Shown in pieces: positions 34,996 through 45,698 of a stretch of DNA of 64,000 nucleotides. Within the stretch, counting starts at the first letter, position 1; every line of letters begins with the position of its first letter. The translations under genes were made by a program, and so were the position numbers. The notes under the pieces were generated by a model. The model saw nothing but the letters and a program-made list of their open reading frames with translations, had not been told where the DNA came from and searched no databases. Origin of the DNA: Xenia sp. Carnegie-2017 (lineage: Eukaryota > Cnidaria > Anthozoa > Malacalcyonacea > Xeniidae); the NCBI RefSeq assembly GCF_021976095.1, contig NW_025813526.1, positions 18,445,346-18,509,345 of the forward strand, read 5' to 3'.

Positions 34996-37070
34996 TTTAT
35001 ATGTTCAAAACAATAAAGTGCTTATGAAAAAGCTTTAACATTATCATGGAAATAACATACATATGGTAGTGAGTGGTTTATGCCCCCCAATTTAATCCAA
35101 GCATGACATTTTTTATTCTGAAAGATCACAAAATTTTCTTGCTCAGCAGAAAATAACAGACTTTTTTACTTTTTAGTTATTGAAATATGCAATGATTTGA
35201 CCAAGATGCATTTGGCCTTAAACGTTTTATTCCTTTATATGAAGTTATTTCGCCTTTATCACTTTGTAAAGTATTAAAGTTTATTTCTAATAAAGTTTGT
35301 TAGGGATTCTGCTGAAAATTTTAGTGAAGCATTTCTTTAAAATGAATATATTATTTCTATAATATGAAACATTTCTGTTCTTGGAGAACAGTCTGTTTGC
35401 TATAAATACTACTGTTTGTAGTCTTTTATACAGCATATGAGCCTGACCCAATCTTTAATTTAGCAAAGAGTTAAATTTATTGGTTGAGGAATGACAAAAC
35501 TTCTATATGTGTTTAATGATCAAACAGGGGTGTGTTGGAGGGAGCTCAGCCCATTTGTTCAAATTTTATGCCTTGTATTGCCAGTGAAATATATATATCA
35601 AAAAGCTACCAGCACCTAAATATATATCAGAAAGCCAACAATATTTTAATATATATGAGAAAGGCAGCAACAGTTGTAATATACATTAAAAAGCCCAAAT
35701 AGCTGAAATTATGGAGATATGCCTCTGTGATCTTATAAACCAAAACCTACGATCAAAATATCATTGACAAGTCTAGAAGAGATGTAATGTTCTACTTTGA
35801 GCAACCGAAGTAGGGTACATTTGTACAATTCATTACCAAAAATATATTGTACTCAGCTGTTTCAGTGAATATCCTAATTATAATTACTTCATTTTTAAAT
35901 GATGAACTAAAAATAAAAAATACAACATGGAAAATCATAAGAGTTTCTGTGATTTGGTGTAGTTGTTTTAGTGTGGAAGTGGCTGAGAATTGAGAGGTTT
36001 GTAGATATATTGTTGAGCAATTAATAAAAGACATATTTTATTTTAAACAGGGCGGGACACATTTGAGATCACAACATTATAAATTTATAATACACAAGTC
36101 GTGAATCCAACAACAATTAGCTCATTTCAGTACATTCATACAAACTTCATTAGTTTTTCAAACAAAAATAAATTGAGTTGCCACACTTCTTAAAAAGTCT
36201 TGTATATTTGTCGCTGCTCAAGTAAACGTTTATGGGGTCATTGCGAAACAAGATGGTCATCACGTTTTCAACTGCGCATTTTTTGTGATACATTTCGTAA
36301 GACGAAAAAATTGATAAAATTTAACCTAAATATGTTGAAATTTGCTTACCGGAATTGCTTTTATCGTGCTCTGTTTCAATTTCAATGAGCCAGATTTTGT
36401 TGCCTTTATATCATTTGAGCCTCTACGTTCGCGAACATCATACTTATCCATACTAACAAGAAATGTATAATTTCAAACTTTTAATTTTATACGGTTCTCA
36501 CCATCTTTCGCAGATTCTTCCTAATTATCCGGGGGGGGCGTTCGAGCTGATAGTCACTGAGCTATATAAATTCAGATCAGTCTGGTGAAACTCCAGTGTT
36601 AAACGTGTCAGATTGACTAGACGCACTGGATCAGTGAGTCGACATTGTTTCAAGTTTAAGCCTATGCAATAAAAGCATAGAAGCTTTTTGATTTATGTGA
36701 TTACGACTGGTTCCTCGTACATTTTAATTGAGTTTGGGAATTCGTAATTTCTTTACTTCTTCATCTTCTTCCCTCTTTTCGCAGTAGTTAAAGCCAGGTT
36801 ATGCCATGCTTATTTTCACTCATTTAAATCCCTTATTCAACGTCAGAAATACCAGCGAAAAGACTACACAAAATTAGGGAAGTTAAAATCTAAATCACTA
36901 AGCCGATGCATTTTATTAAAAGAAAGTATTGCAAATTTTGCAGTCACGTTTTCGTCGGTAAAGCCATACACGTTACTCCTCCCTTGAGTTAATTAACATT
37001 ACACGTTACCCCGCACTTGAGTTAATTAACATGTACGATCAACCTAAATTAGTTTTAATTTTTACATCCT
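34996..37070. other. gene-poor stretch with small repeats
   Basis: 35,585-35,700 holds about four loose copies of an atatatatca(g)aaagcc(a)ac unit. A 36-base tandem pair ending 'cttgagttaattaacat' lies at 36,968-37,031. An eight-base G run lies at 36,531. No coding region was recognised. Confidence 0.45.
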
Positions 37071-37284
37071 TTATTCATTCATTATTTCTTGGGCAAGTCT
37101 TTCGACATTTTGGTGAATCTGGGATAGTGTCATAAATTCTGATTGCTCAATCACATTTACAATAAAGATTGTATGGTCTAACGAATGACATTTCAACCAA
37201 GTCTTGCCGTTGATGCCAACTGCAAACTCAAACGGAATAACTTTTTGAAGTACCTTCAATATGGGACCCTCAGGACTGAGCATT
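37071..37284 (-). CDS. EXOSC3: EXOSC3 (RRP40) last exon
   Basis: After acceptor tttattaaag the minus strand reads MLSPEGPILKVLQKVIPFEF, AVGINGKTWLKCHSLDHTIF, then IVNVIEQSEFMTLSQIHQNV and stops after RLAQEIMNE. Human EXOSC3 ends [40 protein letters not shown], then [20 protein letters not shown]. This is the KH domain of a cap subunit of the RNA exosome, which threads RNA to the nuclease. The junction with the upstream exon (K split AA|A) is in phase. The C-terminus is full-length. Confidence 0.92.
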
Positions 37285-37470
37285 CTTTAATAAATTTTGT
37301 TAATTCTAAAAAAAAAGTTCGACCACATTAACAAAATTATAAATTTAAAACCATGATAAAGAATAATTCACTTTCATTGCAAACACTTCTTTGCATGTAT
37401 ACTTAAAAAAATAAATTGTGAATTGGCTAAGAATGCGGTGATGAAGTTAAACGAAATACATAATTCATAC

Positions 37471-37619
37471 TTTCTTGCCAAACCCAATGAATGTGTAAAA
37501 AGGAATCCATCTTTCAAAAGTCCCATTCCATTTGCTTTACCATTTAGGTCTGCACAAACCAATTCAGCTTCCATGTCTTTGTTGGCTATTGATAAACGAC
37601 AATACACAACATCTCCAAT
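37471..37619 (-). CDS. EXOSC3: EXOSC3 (RRP40) penultimate exon
   Basis: Bounded by acceptor cttgaatag and donor aaa|gtatga. It reads IGDVVYCRLSIANKDMEAEL, VCADLNGKANGMGLLKDGFL, then FTHSLGLARK. The human protein has [40 protein letters not shown], then LFKVTLGLIRK. This is the end of the S1 RNA-binding domain. The frame is intact. N-terminal exons (about 130 residues) should lie between 37,620 and 38,500 or beyond but were not found; that interval holds a MITE and then a phospholipase D relic on the other strand. Confidence 0.93.
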
Positions 37620-38088
37620 CTATTCAAGAAAATGAATTATTCCGTAACTTTGAATATCTGAAGTTGTAAATTTGTTTTTATATAAAGTAATTATATGAAT
37701 ATAATGCATTTCAAAACTCAACATATCATTGATTAATCTGATCTGAACAAGAGAACAAGAAGTCAAATTGTTACAAGATGATAAACACAAGACGAAAAGA
37801 AAGCGGTAAAGAAAATAAAGCAGCTGTGACTGCTTAGCTGCTTCGTATATTGAAAGAGTTAAGGCATCATTCGTTTCGTTTTCTTTGAAACGCTTTTTAA
37901 TGAAAGTAAAGTGAAATTGGTGAATGTTAAGAACAGAGCAGCACCAAGAGAACGAACAGAAAATATAGAGACATAATAAAGATTGCGTAAGTAGATGGAA
38001 TTAAATGGTGAAGCACAAGAGTCAATTCTAAAACAGACACAGAAACTGCAGTATTTAATTATTGACGGTATGAAATCCTATATGTTAA

Positions 38089-38444
38089 AGTCCGTTCACA
38101 AGATCCGATTGCTTCGGTTCCGACTTTTGGTTGCTTGTTCAGATGGTGCGATAATTTTGTTGATATTTATATTCGTTTAGATATTTATAGTCGTGAAAGC
38201 AGGCACTTGTGCTATCTAGTACATTATCGATATATTTTTCGTATTTTTGTTCTTGTTTCCAAGTCTTTTTTCAAATTTATGTAATTGAACTAGCAGCTTT
38301 CTTTGATCTTGTCGGATGAAAATAGAGCAAGTTCTATTTTCATCCGATTATTTAGATTGACGGATCCAACTATAGTAAGCTCGGTATATGTGTTCACACA
38401 ATCCGTTTTTTAGGATCCGACAAATCAGATTGTGTGAACGGGCC
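38089..38444. mobile_element. MITE with TTAA target duplication
   Basis: Terminal inverted repeats aGTCCGTTCACAagatc / ggCCCGTTCACAcaatc are flanked on both sides by TTAA (38,085-38,088 and 38,445-38,448). TTAA duplications are made by piggyBac and Kolobok transposases. A second perfect-looking hairpin lies inside (tcggatgaaaatagagc ... gttctattttcatccga, about 38,312-38,347). There is no coding sequence. Confidence 0.85.
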
Positions 38445-38540
38445 TTAAGATGGGTATTTTTTCATTGAGAACATTTGAAATCAACATATGCTGTACTCAT
38501 CTCCACACTACTGTGATGTTATTTTTAAACAATACTTCAG

Positions 38541-40190
38541 CTGGCAGCCATTCTTGTATACACAATTCGGAATATTTGGACATATCAAAAGCCTCATCGA
38601 TATCGATTTGATTCATTCGCACCACTCCGTAACGATAGCAAAGTGAAATGGTTTGTTCATGGCAAAGATTATATGTCTGCCGTTGCTCATGCCATTGTAG
38701 CTGCACACAAGGAAATACTGATTACTGATTGGCAAATGAATCCATATATCTTTATGAAAAGGCCTGATAATGGCGTCGACAGTTTGAAATAGCGACTCGA
38801 TCTCGGCGGTGATCATACAATTTCAACTTTAAACAAACAACCCAATATAGTGGTTTATCGTCATCCACACCGTTTCAACGTATTAAAACACCTTTTTTAC
38901 GAAAATACTATGGAGCCATAATGAAAAACGTATTATTATTGACAGGCGGATAGCTTTAGTAGGTGGAATTGATCTTTGCTATGGTCGTTGGGATACTCCA
39001 TCTCATGAGCTGATGGACGATTATCTACCTCATCCTTGTGCTGAGGAACATTGTGAAAATATGGAAGCAGGTAACACATATAAACGATATCGTCAATGGG
39101 TTGGAAAGGATTATAAAAACGATTATTATTTGAACAGCAGTAAAATTAATTGGGAAAAGCCCAATGATGATTATGAATATATTAATAGAAGTCAAATTCC
39201 TAGAATGCCATGGCATGATGTTGCGTGTGCGTTTACCGGCGATGCGGTCTCGGATGCTGTAAAGCATTTTCGTTAACGATACTATGCTAAACCCAGTAGG
39301 TGGACGTGGAGTCTTCAACATTTGCCAATAGAGCTTGATGTATCGGACAGTAAAGTGCTTGATATCGATGACAGCTTATTTACAAAGGTTAACATTCAAG
39401 TTCTTCGTTCGGTTGACAATTGGCCAGCTGGGAAACCCCACGAAGCCTCCATTTATAACGATTTTAACGCAATTGACAATGCAGAGAAATACATTTACAC
39501 CGAGAATCAGTTTTTTAATCTCATCCTAACCTGAAGTGGAGAATCAGATTCAATCGGCTTTGGCGGATCGCATTCATCGTGCCTACAAGAATGGTGAGGA
39601 TTTTCACGTGATGATAGTTATGCCTTTGAAACCAGAGTTTGGAGCCGAGGATTGGAAATCAAACTGGCCATTAAATAGTTTAAAAAGACTTAGTTACTGG
39701 AACTATGCCACTCTTTTTTCGGGGAAGCACTCATTAACATATAAACTGAAAGAGTTGATGCCAGACATTTCAGTGAATAGTTATTTTAGTGTCTATGGAT
39801 TACGAACACACGATAAAGAATAGAAAGTTGGAAAGTTTTCACATTTCTTAAGATGTCGTCTTCTCAAGGAACATTTGGGGCTTTTGAACACGGAAAATAT
39901 AGTAACTAGCTCGAAGAAAGTACAGGATCCTTTGTTGCAATCATTTATTACATTTCTGTAATAAATGGTGGTTTGGCAGGAGAATATTGCTAAAAAATGA
40001 AGCGAGGAATATGGACGACCTCAAGAAATGGATGCAGGAGAAAGGTTTCGTCCACACTGATCAAAACCTTGCTAACGAAGAACTGAAAAATATTCATGGA
40101 CACATCGTTACGTTTCCAGGTCTCTTCTTAATAGATGTACTTAGCTCTTCAATAGTTCACAAGACTGGAGTATATAGAACGGCTGAGTAA
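38541..40190 (+). pseudogene. phospholipase D (PLD1/2-type) pseudogene
   Basis: The relic opens after an acceptor (aacaatacttcag) with YRFDSFAPLRNDSKVKWFVH, GKDYMSAVAHAIVAAHKEIL, then ITDWQMNPYIFMKRPDNG; eukaryotic phospholipase D has the same 'SFAP.R.....WFVDGKDYF..V..A...A...I.I.DWWLSPE.F.RRP' block. An in-frame TAG lies at 38,790-38,792. The first HKD region is at 38,911-38,990, [11 protein letters not shown] then [15 protein letters not shown]: the catalytic His of H-x-K is Asn (AAT at 38,920). Further segments follow: YIYTENQFF (39,492), the segment ending FSVYGLRTHDKE (39,536-39,823), LRCRLLKEHLGLLN (39,848-), and the C-terminus EELKNIHGHIVTFPGLFL (40,078-). The second HKD block, expected between the last two, is absent. 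Several frames are used. Catalytically dead by sequence. Confidence 0.85.
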
Positions 40191-42244
40191 ACGTACATGT
40201 AAAATTAGCAAAATGCGCGAAAATTCAACAGATCAATTCCGGCTTGGCACATTCACTAGCCAGGTGCATTTGCAATCTTTTTGAGGGCAGTGCGGGGACC
40301 AAAGAGCAGATGCTGGAAGGATGTTGCCTTTCCTCGCATAATTTATTTTTCAAATAATTATTTTCAACATTAACATGCTGAATTTGTGCGTGCTTAAGTG
40401 TTTAGTGACGCTTAAAAAAGTTGGTTAAAGCATAGGCGGCCCAGAAATCTGTTTATGTTTTTTATGCAATCGATTTATGTAGTAAATATATTCCTTGATT
40501 TATATGCAATGTTTGTCACGCGCTATCTCGCGCGAGTTACACGTATGTATAGTCTTACAGGTCTAATATTTTGACAAGGTTGGCAACTCTCAACACAAAA
40601 TTGCCAACCGTTAACACAATCACTTCCAGAAAACCGTAAGTATCTTATAAGTACATGGAAAAACACGATAAAACGAATACATCTCATTAATCACGAGTAA
40701 TTTAAATGTATTTTTGCAGTTTTTTTTAACATTAAAATGTATTTCTATGCATACGAAAAATGAAAATATTTTAAGGGTTTGTGGCAAATATTTTCTTCAA
40801 ACCTATGCTAGGGACACTTATCTAAACATTCGTCATATTTTTGAATGCTCAAACGGATTGCAGATTCGCTTAAGTTTTGTGAAAACAAAAAAAAATTGTA
40901 GCCAATCTGAATGAATGAGAAAATAATAATAATAAAATAAATTCTATGCATGTCGTGCAACTTGTAGGTTCATAAAAGATGTAGATGTAAATCTTTATGT
41001 AGATATATTTTTTAGTAATAGAACGCAATTTGTAGTTGATAGGGTTTGCTTGGGCGAATGTATAACACGTCAAAACCTTTTCCAGCCGACAATATAAAGA
41101 AATATAAGAAAAAACATAGTCCAAAAACAAAATTCTTTTAAATTCAATATTCAAGAAATATTGAGACCACGACTTTATTTCAAAGTATAATTATCAAGCC
41201 AAGTGATTATTTAGAAGCAAGCGTGATCTTAAGTAGTTGTTCAAGGAAATGACGTATGTAAGCAACAAAAAGAAAGTTCTTCGAATGGTTTGAATCTGGG
41301 TTTGTCATTCATGTTAATTTCATTTATTTAAAGATCTTTCAGATTGTTGTTATGCTTCAAAAATTATTCAAAATCGTCTTCAAAGTTTTTAAAAATGATT
41401 TCCGTATAGGAGACCAAAACGTCAAACGATTTTAAATAATTATTTATAACAACACTCCGAAAGATCTTTAAACAAATCAAATTAATATGAAAAAGAAAGA
41501 TCGCAAGTGTTCCTACTTACAAATGGTAAATATTGCTTTCAAATCATGTCTCTTGCTAATACAGTTAGCTCGAATATCGAGTTTACAAGATGAAGTTTTT
41601 TGGAGCATGTTTTACATCTTGTATAACGGGTTGCAATGCTCGATTTTCTTGCGAAAAATTAAAGGGAGGGGGGAGCACCATTTGTCAAAAGCGGACTCAA
41701 ATTGACTCTAACTCATGATTTTATTGTCATTAAAACTAATGATGTTTCACCTGAGCCATCTGGCATTGGATGACGCAAGGCAAGGCAAGGCAAGGCAAGG
41801 AAAAACTAAATGTGCTTCCCACTTGACGACAATTTTAACATTTAAAACTGACAGTTACGTAAGCTTTAAATGATACCACAGAAGATGGCTTTCGATGATA
41901 AAAGAATAGGATTGTGATTAACGAATCATACAAGGTGCAATTACTTAGTTCGAGAGCAAGCTCGCGATTATTCAGGACCATCGTCGGAATGTAACACGAA
42001 GCTTCCACACCTGGAGATGATTTTTGAAAAATTGTATGGTCAAAGAATACAAATAAAAATATACAAAAATACCAAAAGATAACTTTATGAAATTTTGCAT
42101 ATTAAGGTGGCGTAGCCAGTACGCAAATTTTAGTCCTGCTATGCAAATTTGCGTACGCTCATACGTATCATTTTTCATTCCTTGAAATCCTTGCGAAGAT
42201 CTATTGTTTCCACGTGAAGCAAACGGAAAAAACTATCATACTGG
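40191..42244. other. no gene seen
   Basis: AT-rich DNA with a (gcaag)n run at 41,773-41,801. The open frames of about 65-95 codons have no recognisable similarity. Confidence 0.4.
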
Positions 42245-42574
42245 CAGTGGCGTAAATGATATGGACAATGCAATAAGCTTACAAGGGGGCACCGTGAAAG
42301 GTGTGATTTATAAAAATACAGAAAAGAATAGGTTTACATTTGAGAACTGGAAACAGCGTATATCGTTCGCAGTCATTCGCGAATTCGTGTTCCTGATAGT
42401 AAATTAAAAGTACCTTTTGGTATTTTTTTCTATACATAAATAAAAAAACAAGTTGATATTGTGTTCTAATAACGATTATTAGGAAAAAGTTTATGTTAAC
42501 AGATTTCGGTGGAGGAGGGGAGCACCGCCATCCTAGAAAGATCATAGGCAGCTTGGGGCAAATTTACGCCACTG
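42245..42574. mobile_element. hAT-type MITE, 330 bp
   Basis: The termini are perfect inverted repeats, CAGTGGCGTAAAT at 42,245 and ATTTACGCCACTG ending at 42,574. They are flanked by near-identical 8-bp duplications, catactgg (42,237-42,244) and catagcgg (42,575-42,582). 8-bp duplications and CAGNG termini are the hAT signature. No transposase is encoded. Confidence 0.88.
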
Positions 42575-43144
42575 CATAGCGGACCAATTATGCGGGCTGA
42601 CCATGCAAAAGCTTGCTTTTTTCATTTCCTACCTTTAATACTGTGTTTGAAGGCAGACTCAAAATGCAAAACATCCTCAGACTATTGCTATGTCAAGTTA
42701 AGCTAGATTATATGATGCCATTTTTTGTGAGGGGTTTAAAATATTTCGAAAAAGGGATAAGCAATTTATTCAGGGGGGGGGGGCAAAATCTGAAAATTAT
42801 AAGGGTGCCCCTTTGCACTCCCTCCTCCCACACAGAAAGTCTGTCCATGTCCTAAAACAAACAATGGACATGGATTTGGAACCTTCCAATGTTGTACAAT
42901 TACGATTAGAAACAGAATGAAATTGTCCTGACAAACCTCCCATGCATACTTTTGATGCACTCGTCCTTTTTGCTTTTCCAAGTGAGTAGTATAAGACATG
43001 GGGGTATCAGCGCAATTAAGGCCGTGTTTTCAAAGGGATACCATCGCAAAAGGCCATGTAAACAAAGCTGTGCAAAAAGCCCATGTTTTCAAAGTAGTGG
43101 GAAAAAAAGGGGGGTAAAAATCTCGAGGTTACAATCTATCGTTT
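42575..43144. other. no gene seen
   Basis: Contains a twelve-base G run (42,772-42,783) followed by 'ggggcaaaatctg', and C-rich words near 42,815, perhaps another decayed transposon end. No coding region was recognised. Confidence 0.4.
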
Positions 43145-43376
43145 AAAAATATGGAATCTATATGTTTTTAAAATACATAGGTGCGTTTTAAATTTACAAA
43201 TAAATGTTAACAAAGCATCAGTTCGGAGGGGCTCGGCAGCGCAAATTTTAGCGTAGCTAAAATTGAGCAGGGGATGGAGCCCCGAGAATCCTCAGCAACG
43301 GTGGGTGATTCACGAAGTGAATCAGGAGCGCACCCGTAGTGTCCGAAGGACGACAGACATAACATATGCTCTTTAC
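43145..43376. repeat. hairpin-bearing tandem repeat, unit 1
   Basis: Begins 'aaaaatatggaatctatat' and ends 'acatatgctctttac'. It carries four potential hairpins: GGGGCTC/GAGCCCC (43,228-43,234 with 43,277-43,283), AATTTTAGC-gta-GCTAAAATT (43,244-43,264), TGATTCAC-gaa-GTGAATCA (43,306-43,324) and GTCC-gaa-GGAC (43,341-43,351). The GTA and GAA triloops are conserved in unit 2 while the stem sequences change in step. No protein is evident. Confidence 0.9.
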
Positions 43377-43650
43377 AAAATTTGGAATCTATATATTTTT
43401 GAAATATATAGGTGCGTTTAAATTTTACAAGCAGTCTTTACAAATAAATGTTAACGTAGCATCGGTTCGGAGGAAATTCGGCAGCGCAAATTTTAGCGTA
43501 GCTAGAATTGAGCAGGGGAATGGAATTTCCGAGAATCCTAGGGCTCAGCAGGGAAAATTTTCACGAAGTGAAAATTCGGAGCCCGAAGTGGCATTCGAAG
43601 AATTCGAAGAATTCGAGAATAACAGACATTTAACATATGCTCTTTACAAA
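43377..43650. repeat. hairpin-bearing tandem repeat, unit 2
   Basis: The same layout as unit 1 with different stem sequences: GGAAATTC/GAATTTCC (43,472-43,479 with 43,523-43,530), AATTTTAGC-gta-GCTAGAATT (43,489-43,509, one T/G pair), AATTTTCAC-gaa-GTGAAAATT (43,556-43,576), an outer GGGCTC/GAGCCC (43,541-43,546 with 43,579-43,584), and ATTC-gaa-GAAT (43,593-43,603) followed by GAATTC-gaa-GAATTC. Loops and single-stranded spacers match unit 1; paired positions have changed on both sides. Confidence 0.9.
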
Positions 43651-43925
43651 ACTGTCTTCAACAACTAATTGTTAACAAAGCATCTTTTTAAATCGTTGTC
43701 TCGGGCAAAATAATTCAGGCCTAAGCCTGAAATTTTGAGCACACAGACACACATATACTCTTTAACAATTAAATAGCATTATAACCAACTTTTACAATTA
43801 ATTTTTAGCATGGATTTTTGCTGACGTCATCATTTTTTATATATTGCTTTATAATGACCATAAGCAAGAGTATTAATACCATTATTTAACATATGCTCTT
43901 TATAAAATATGGAATCTATATGTTT
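43651..43925. repeat. hairpin-bearing tandem repeat, degenerate unit 3 and boundary
   Basis: It repeats the 'gttaacaaagcatc' start (43,671) and holds a stem AATTCAGGC-ctaa-GCCTGAAATT at 43,712-43,734. It then has 'acagacacacatatactctt' (compare unit ends) and, at 43,888-43,922, the unit head 'aacatatgctctttataaaa' with 'tatggaatctatatg'. Confidence 0.7.
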
Positions 43926-44293
43926 TTTAATTTGTCTGTCAAGCGCGTGTTCCTTAGTGCATGTTTTTAATAATGGTTGGTTAATGGAACCAGCACATGT
44001 AAATATCAGCGCATGTATAATAATACAATGTTTTATATAATTTTTGTTAAAAGTGTTTGTTGCTAATTGTTTCAGGATTTCGCATTTTTTTGTATATCGC
44101 TTTTGTATTAATTACTTATTACAAACAGTTATGTGATATGTAGTCAAACATGAGGATTATTCTTCATCTTCAGTTTTAGCTTGATAGTTATCTTTAATAA
44201 ATTTTTTTAATTTTTCGATTTCATCATTTACAAATTTTTTTAGTTGATAGAATATTATCTTCTATAGTAGCCCCAAAATTTTGTGAAAAACCA

Positions 44294-45160
44294 TTAGATG
44301 TCATAGATAATGTAGATTGATGTTGTGAATAAACTTGTATCTGTGGTTAATCCATTAAATGCTGTCAGCCATTTTATTTTCCATTCGTTATAACCAAGTG
44401 AAACTGAAGATTTTTTTGATTCAATAATAATATAAATATAGTTGAAATCATCATCAACACAGTATACGTAATATAAATCTAGTAATGCATTAACTATCTT
44501 TTTTTCATTGTCATTTGTTAGTTTAATGATAAATTTTTTTTTAATCTTATCTACCATCATATCTAATTCAATTGTTTTAGAGTTATCAGACGGATTTATT
44601 AATAAAAGTGTAAATTCAATAGATTTAATATTATTAAAAATAATTCTGATAATATTTTGTAGGCTATTAGAAGATGGGTTATAATTTAATTGATTACTAT
44701 GGTATACTACTTTACCATTTACTCTGCTATCAATCTCATTCTTTGTATAATAGTTAGTTAAATTAGAAGTCAAAGCATACTTACCATCAGCTTGTGTTTT
44801 AGTATAATAGTCATTAAATTTACCATCAGCTTGTGTTTTAGTATAATAGTTAGTTAAATTAGAAGTCAAAGCATACTTATTATCTGTTTCATTTTTTGTA
44901 TAATATTTATTTAAATTAGAACTTAAAGCATACTTACCATTTGTTTCATTCTTTGTATAATAGTTGGCTAATCTTGAAACAAAAACATATTTATTATCAG
45001 CTTGTGTTTTAGTATAATATTTTAGTAAATTAGAAATCAAAGCATACTTACCATCAGCTTGAGTTTTAGTATAGTAGTTATCTGATAGATGTGTTTTATC
45101 TACAGATCCTTGTATTTTTACATTAATATCTGTTTTATCATGCCCATAAAATAAGCTCAT
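44294..45160 (-). pseudogene. Polinton fibre-like repeat protein
   Basis: A long minus-strand frame whose first half is seven or so repeats of about 18-20 residues, consensus YYTKTQADGKYALTSNL with Asn-Glu variants (YYTKNETDNKYAL). Such repeats form trimeric coiled or triple-beta stalks in phage tail fibres and similar adhesins. The second half is a compact non-repetitive domain (NPSSNSLQNIIRIIFNNIKS, then KSSVSLGYNEWKIKWLTAFN) that would be the head. By analogy it would sit on the virion surface and bind a host or partner; that is inference. Part of a Polinton fossil. Confidence 0.7.
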
Positions 45161-45169
45161 TTATATTAT

Positions 45170-45680
45170 TCCTCAGATTTTATATCCTGTTTATTATTTT
45201 TATGTTCGTAAATATGTTTAATGGTTGTTATACCACCAGATAAAAACCCTAAAAGAGGTAAAAATGGTGATACTTTTTCTACTAAACTGTACACATCTCG
45301 TTTTAAAAGGTTGTCTGATTTAAGCTGTTTTGTTAATTCTTTGGGATCTTCAATAGCATCAAACCCTTTTAATATATCTGAAAATTTTGATATAATTAAA
45401 TTAGTTAAAAACTCATTAGCTTTTTGTAATCGTTTTTTCTCGTATTCAGTCTATAATTTATCAATAATTTTTTGACGAGCTTTTTTAATGTAAGCAACTG
45501 AACTTGTCTAAATCACCATCTTCAGCTAGTTTAAGTAGTTGATCTCTTTTATTAAAACCCTCTTGCGGTTTATCTTGTATATTTTTATCACATAACGCGT
45601 CTTTGATAATATCATTTGTGGAATCAATCTCATTAATTATATCATCAATTGTTTCAGGCTCTTTACGCTTTGGCATATAT
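45170..45680 (-). pseudogene. Polinton small protein region
   Basis: Minus-strand fragments: MPKRKEPETIDDIINEIDST, then IIKDALCDKN near 45,600-45,675, and a hydrophobic/basic piece with SPFLPLLGFLSGGITTIKHI near 45,200-45,270. I do not recognise the protein. Its position between the packaging ATPase and the fibre-like protein suggests a minor virion protein. Broken. Confidence 0.45.
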
Positions 45681-45698
45681 ATATATATAACACATGTT

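Noticed and set aside
34457-35038. 193-codon open frame
   Set aside because: Nearly all of it is undetermined sequence in the N gap.
45221-45475. Plus-strand 84-codon gene inside the Polinton
   Set aside because: Shadow of minus-strand Polinton sequence; every recognisable Polinton part here lies on the minus strand.
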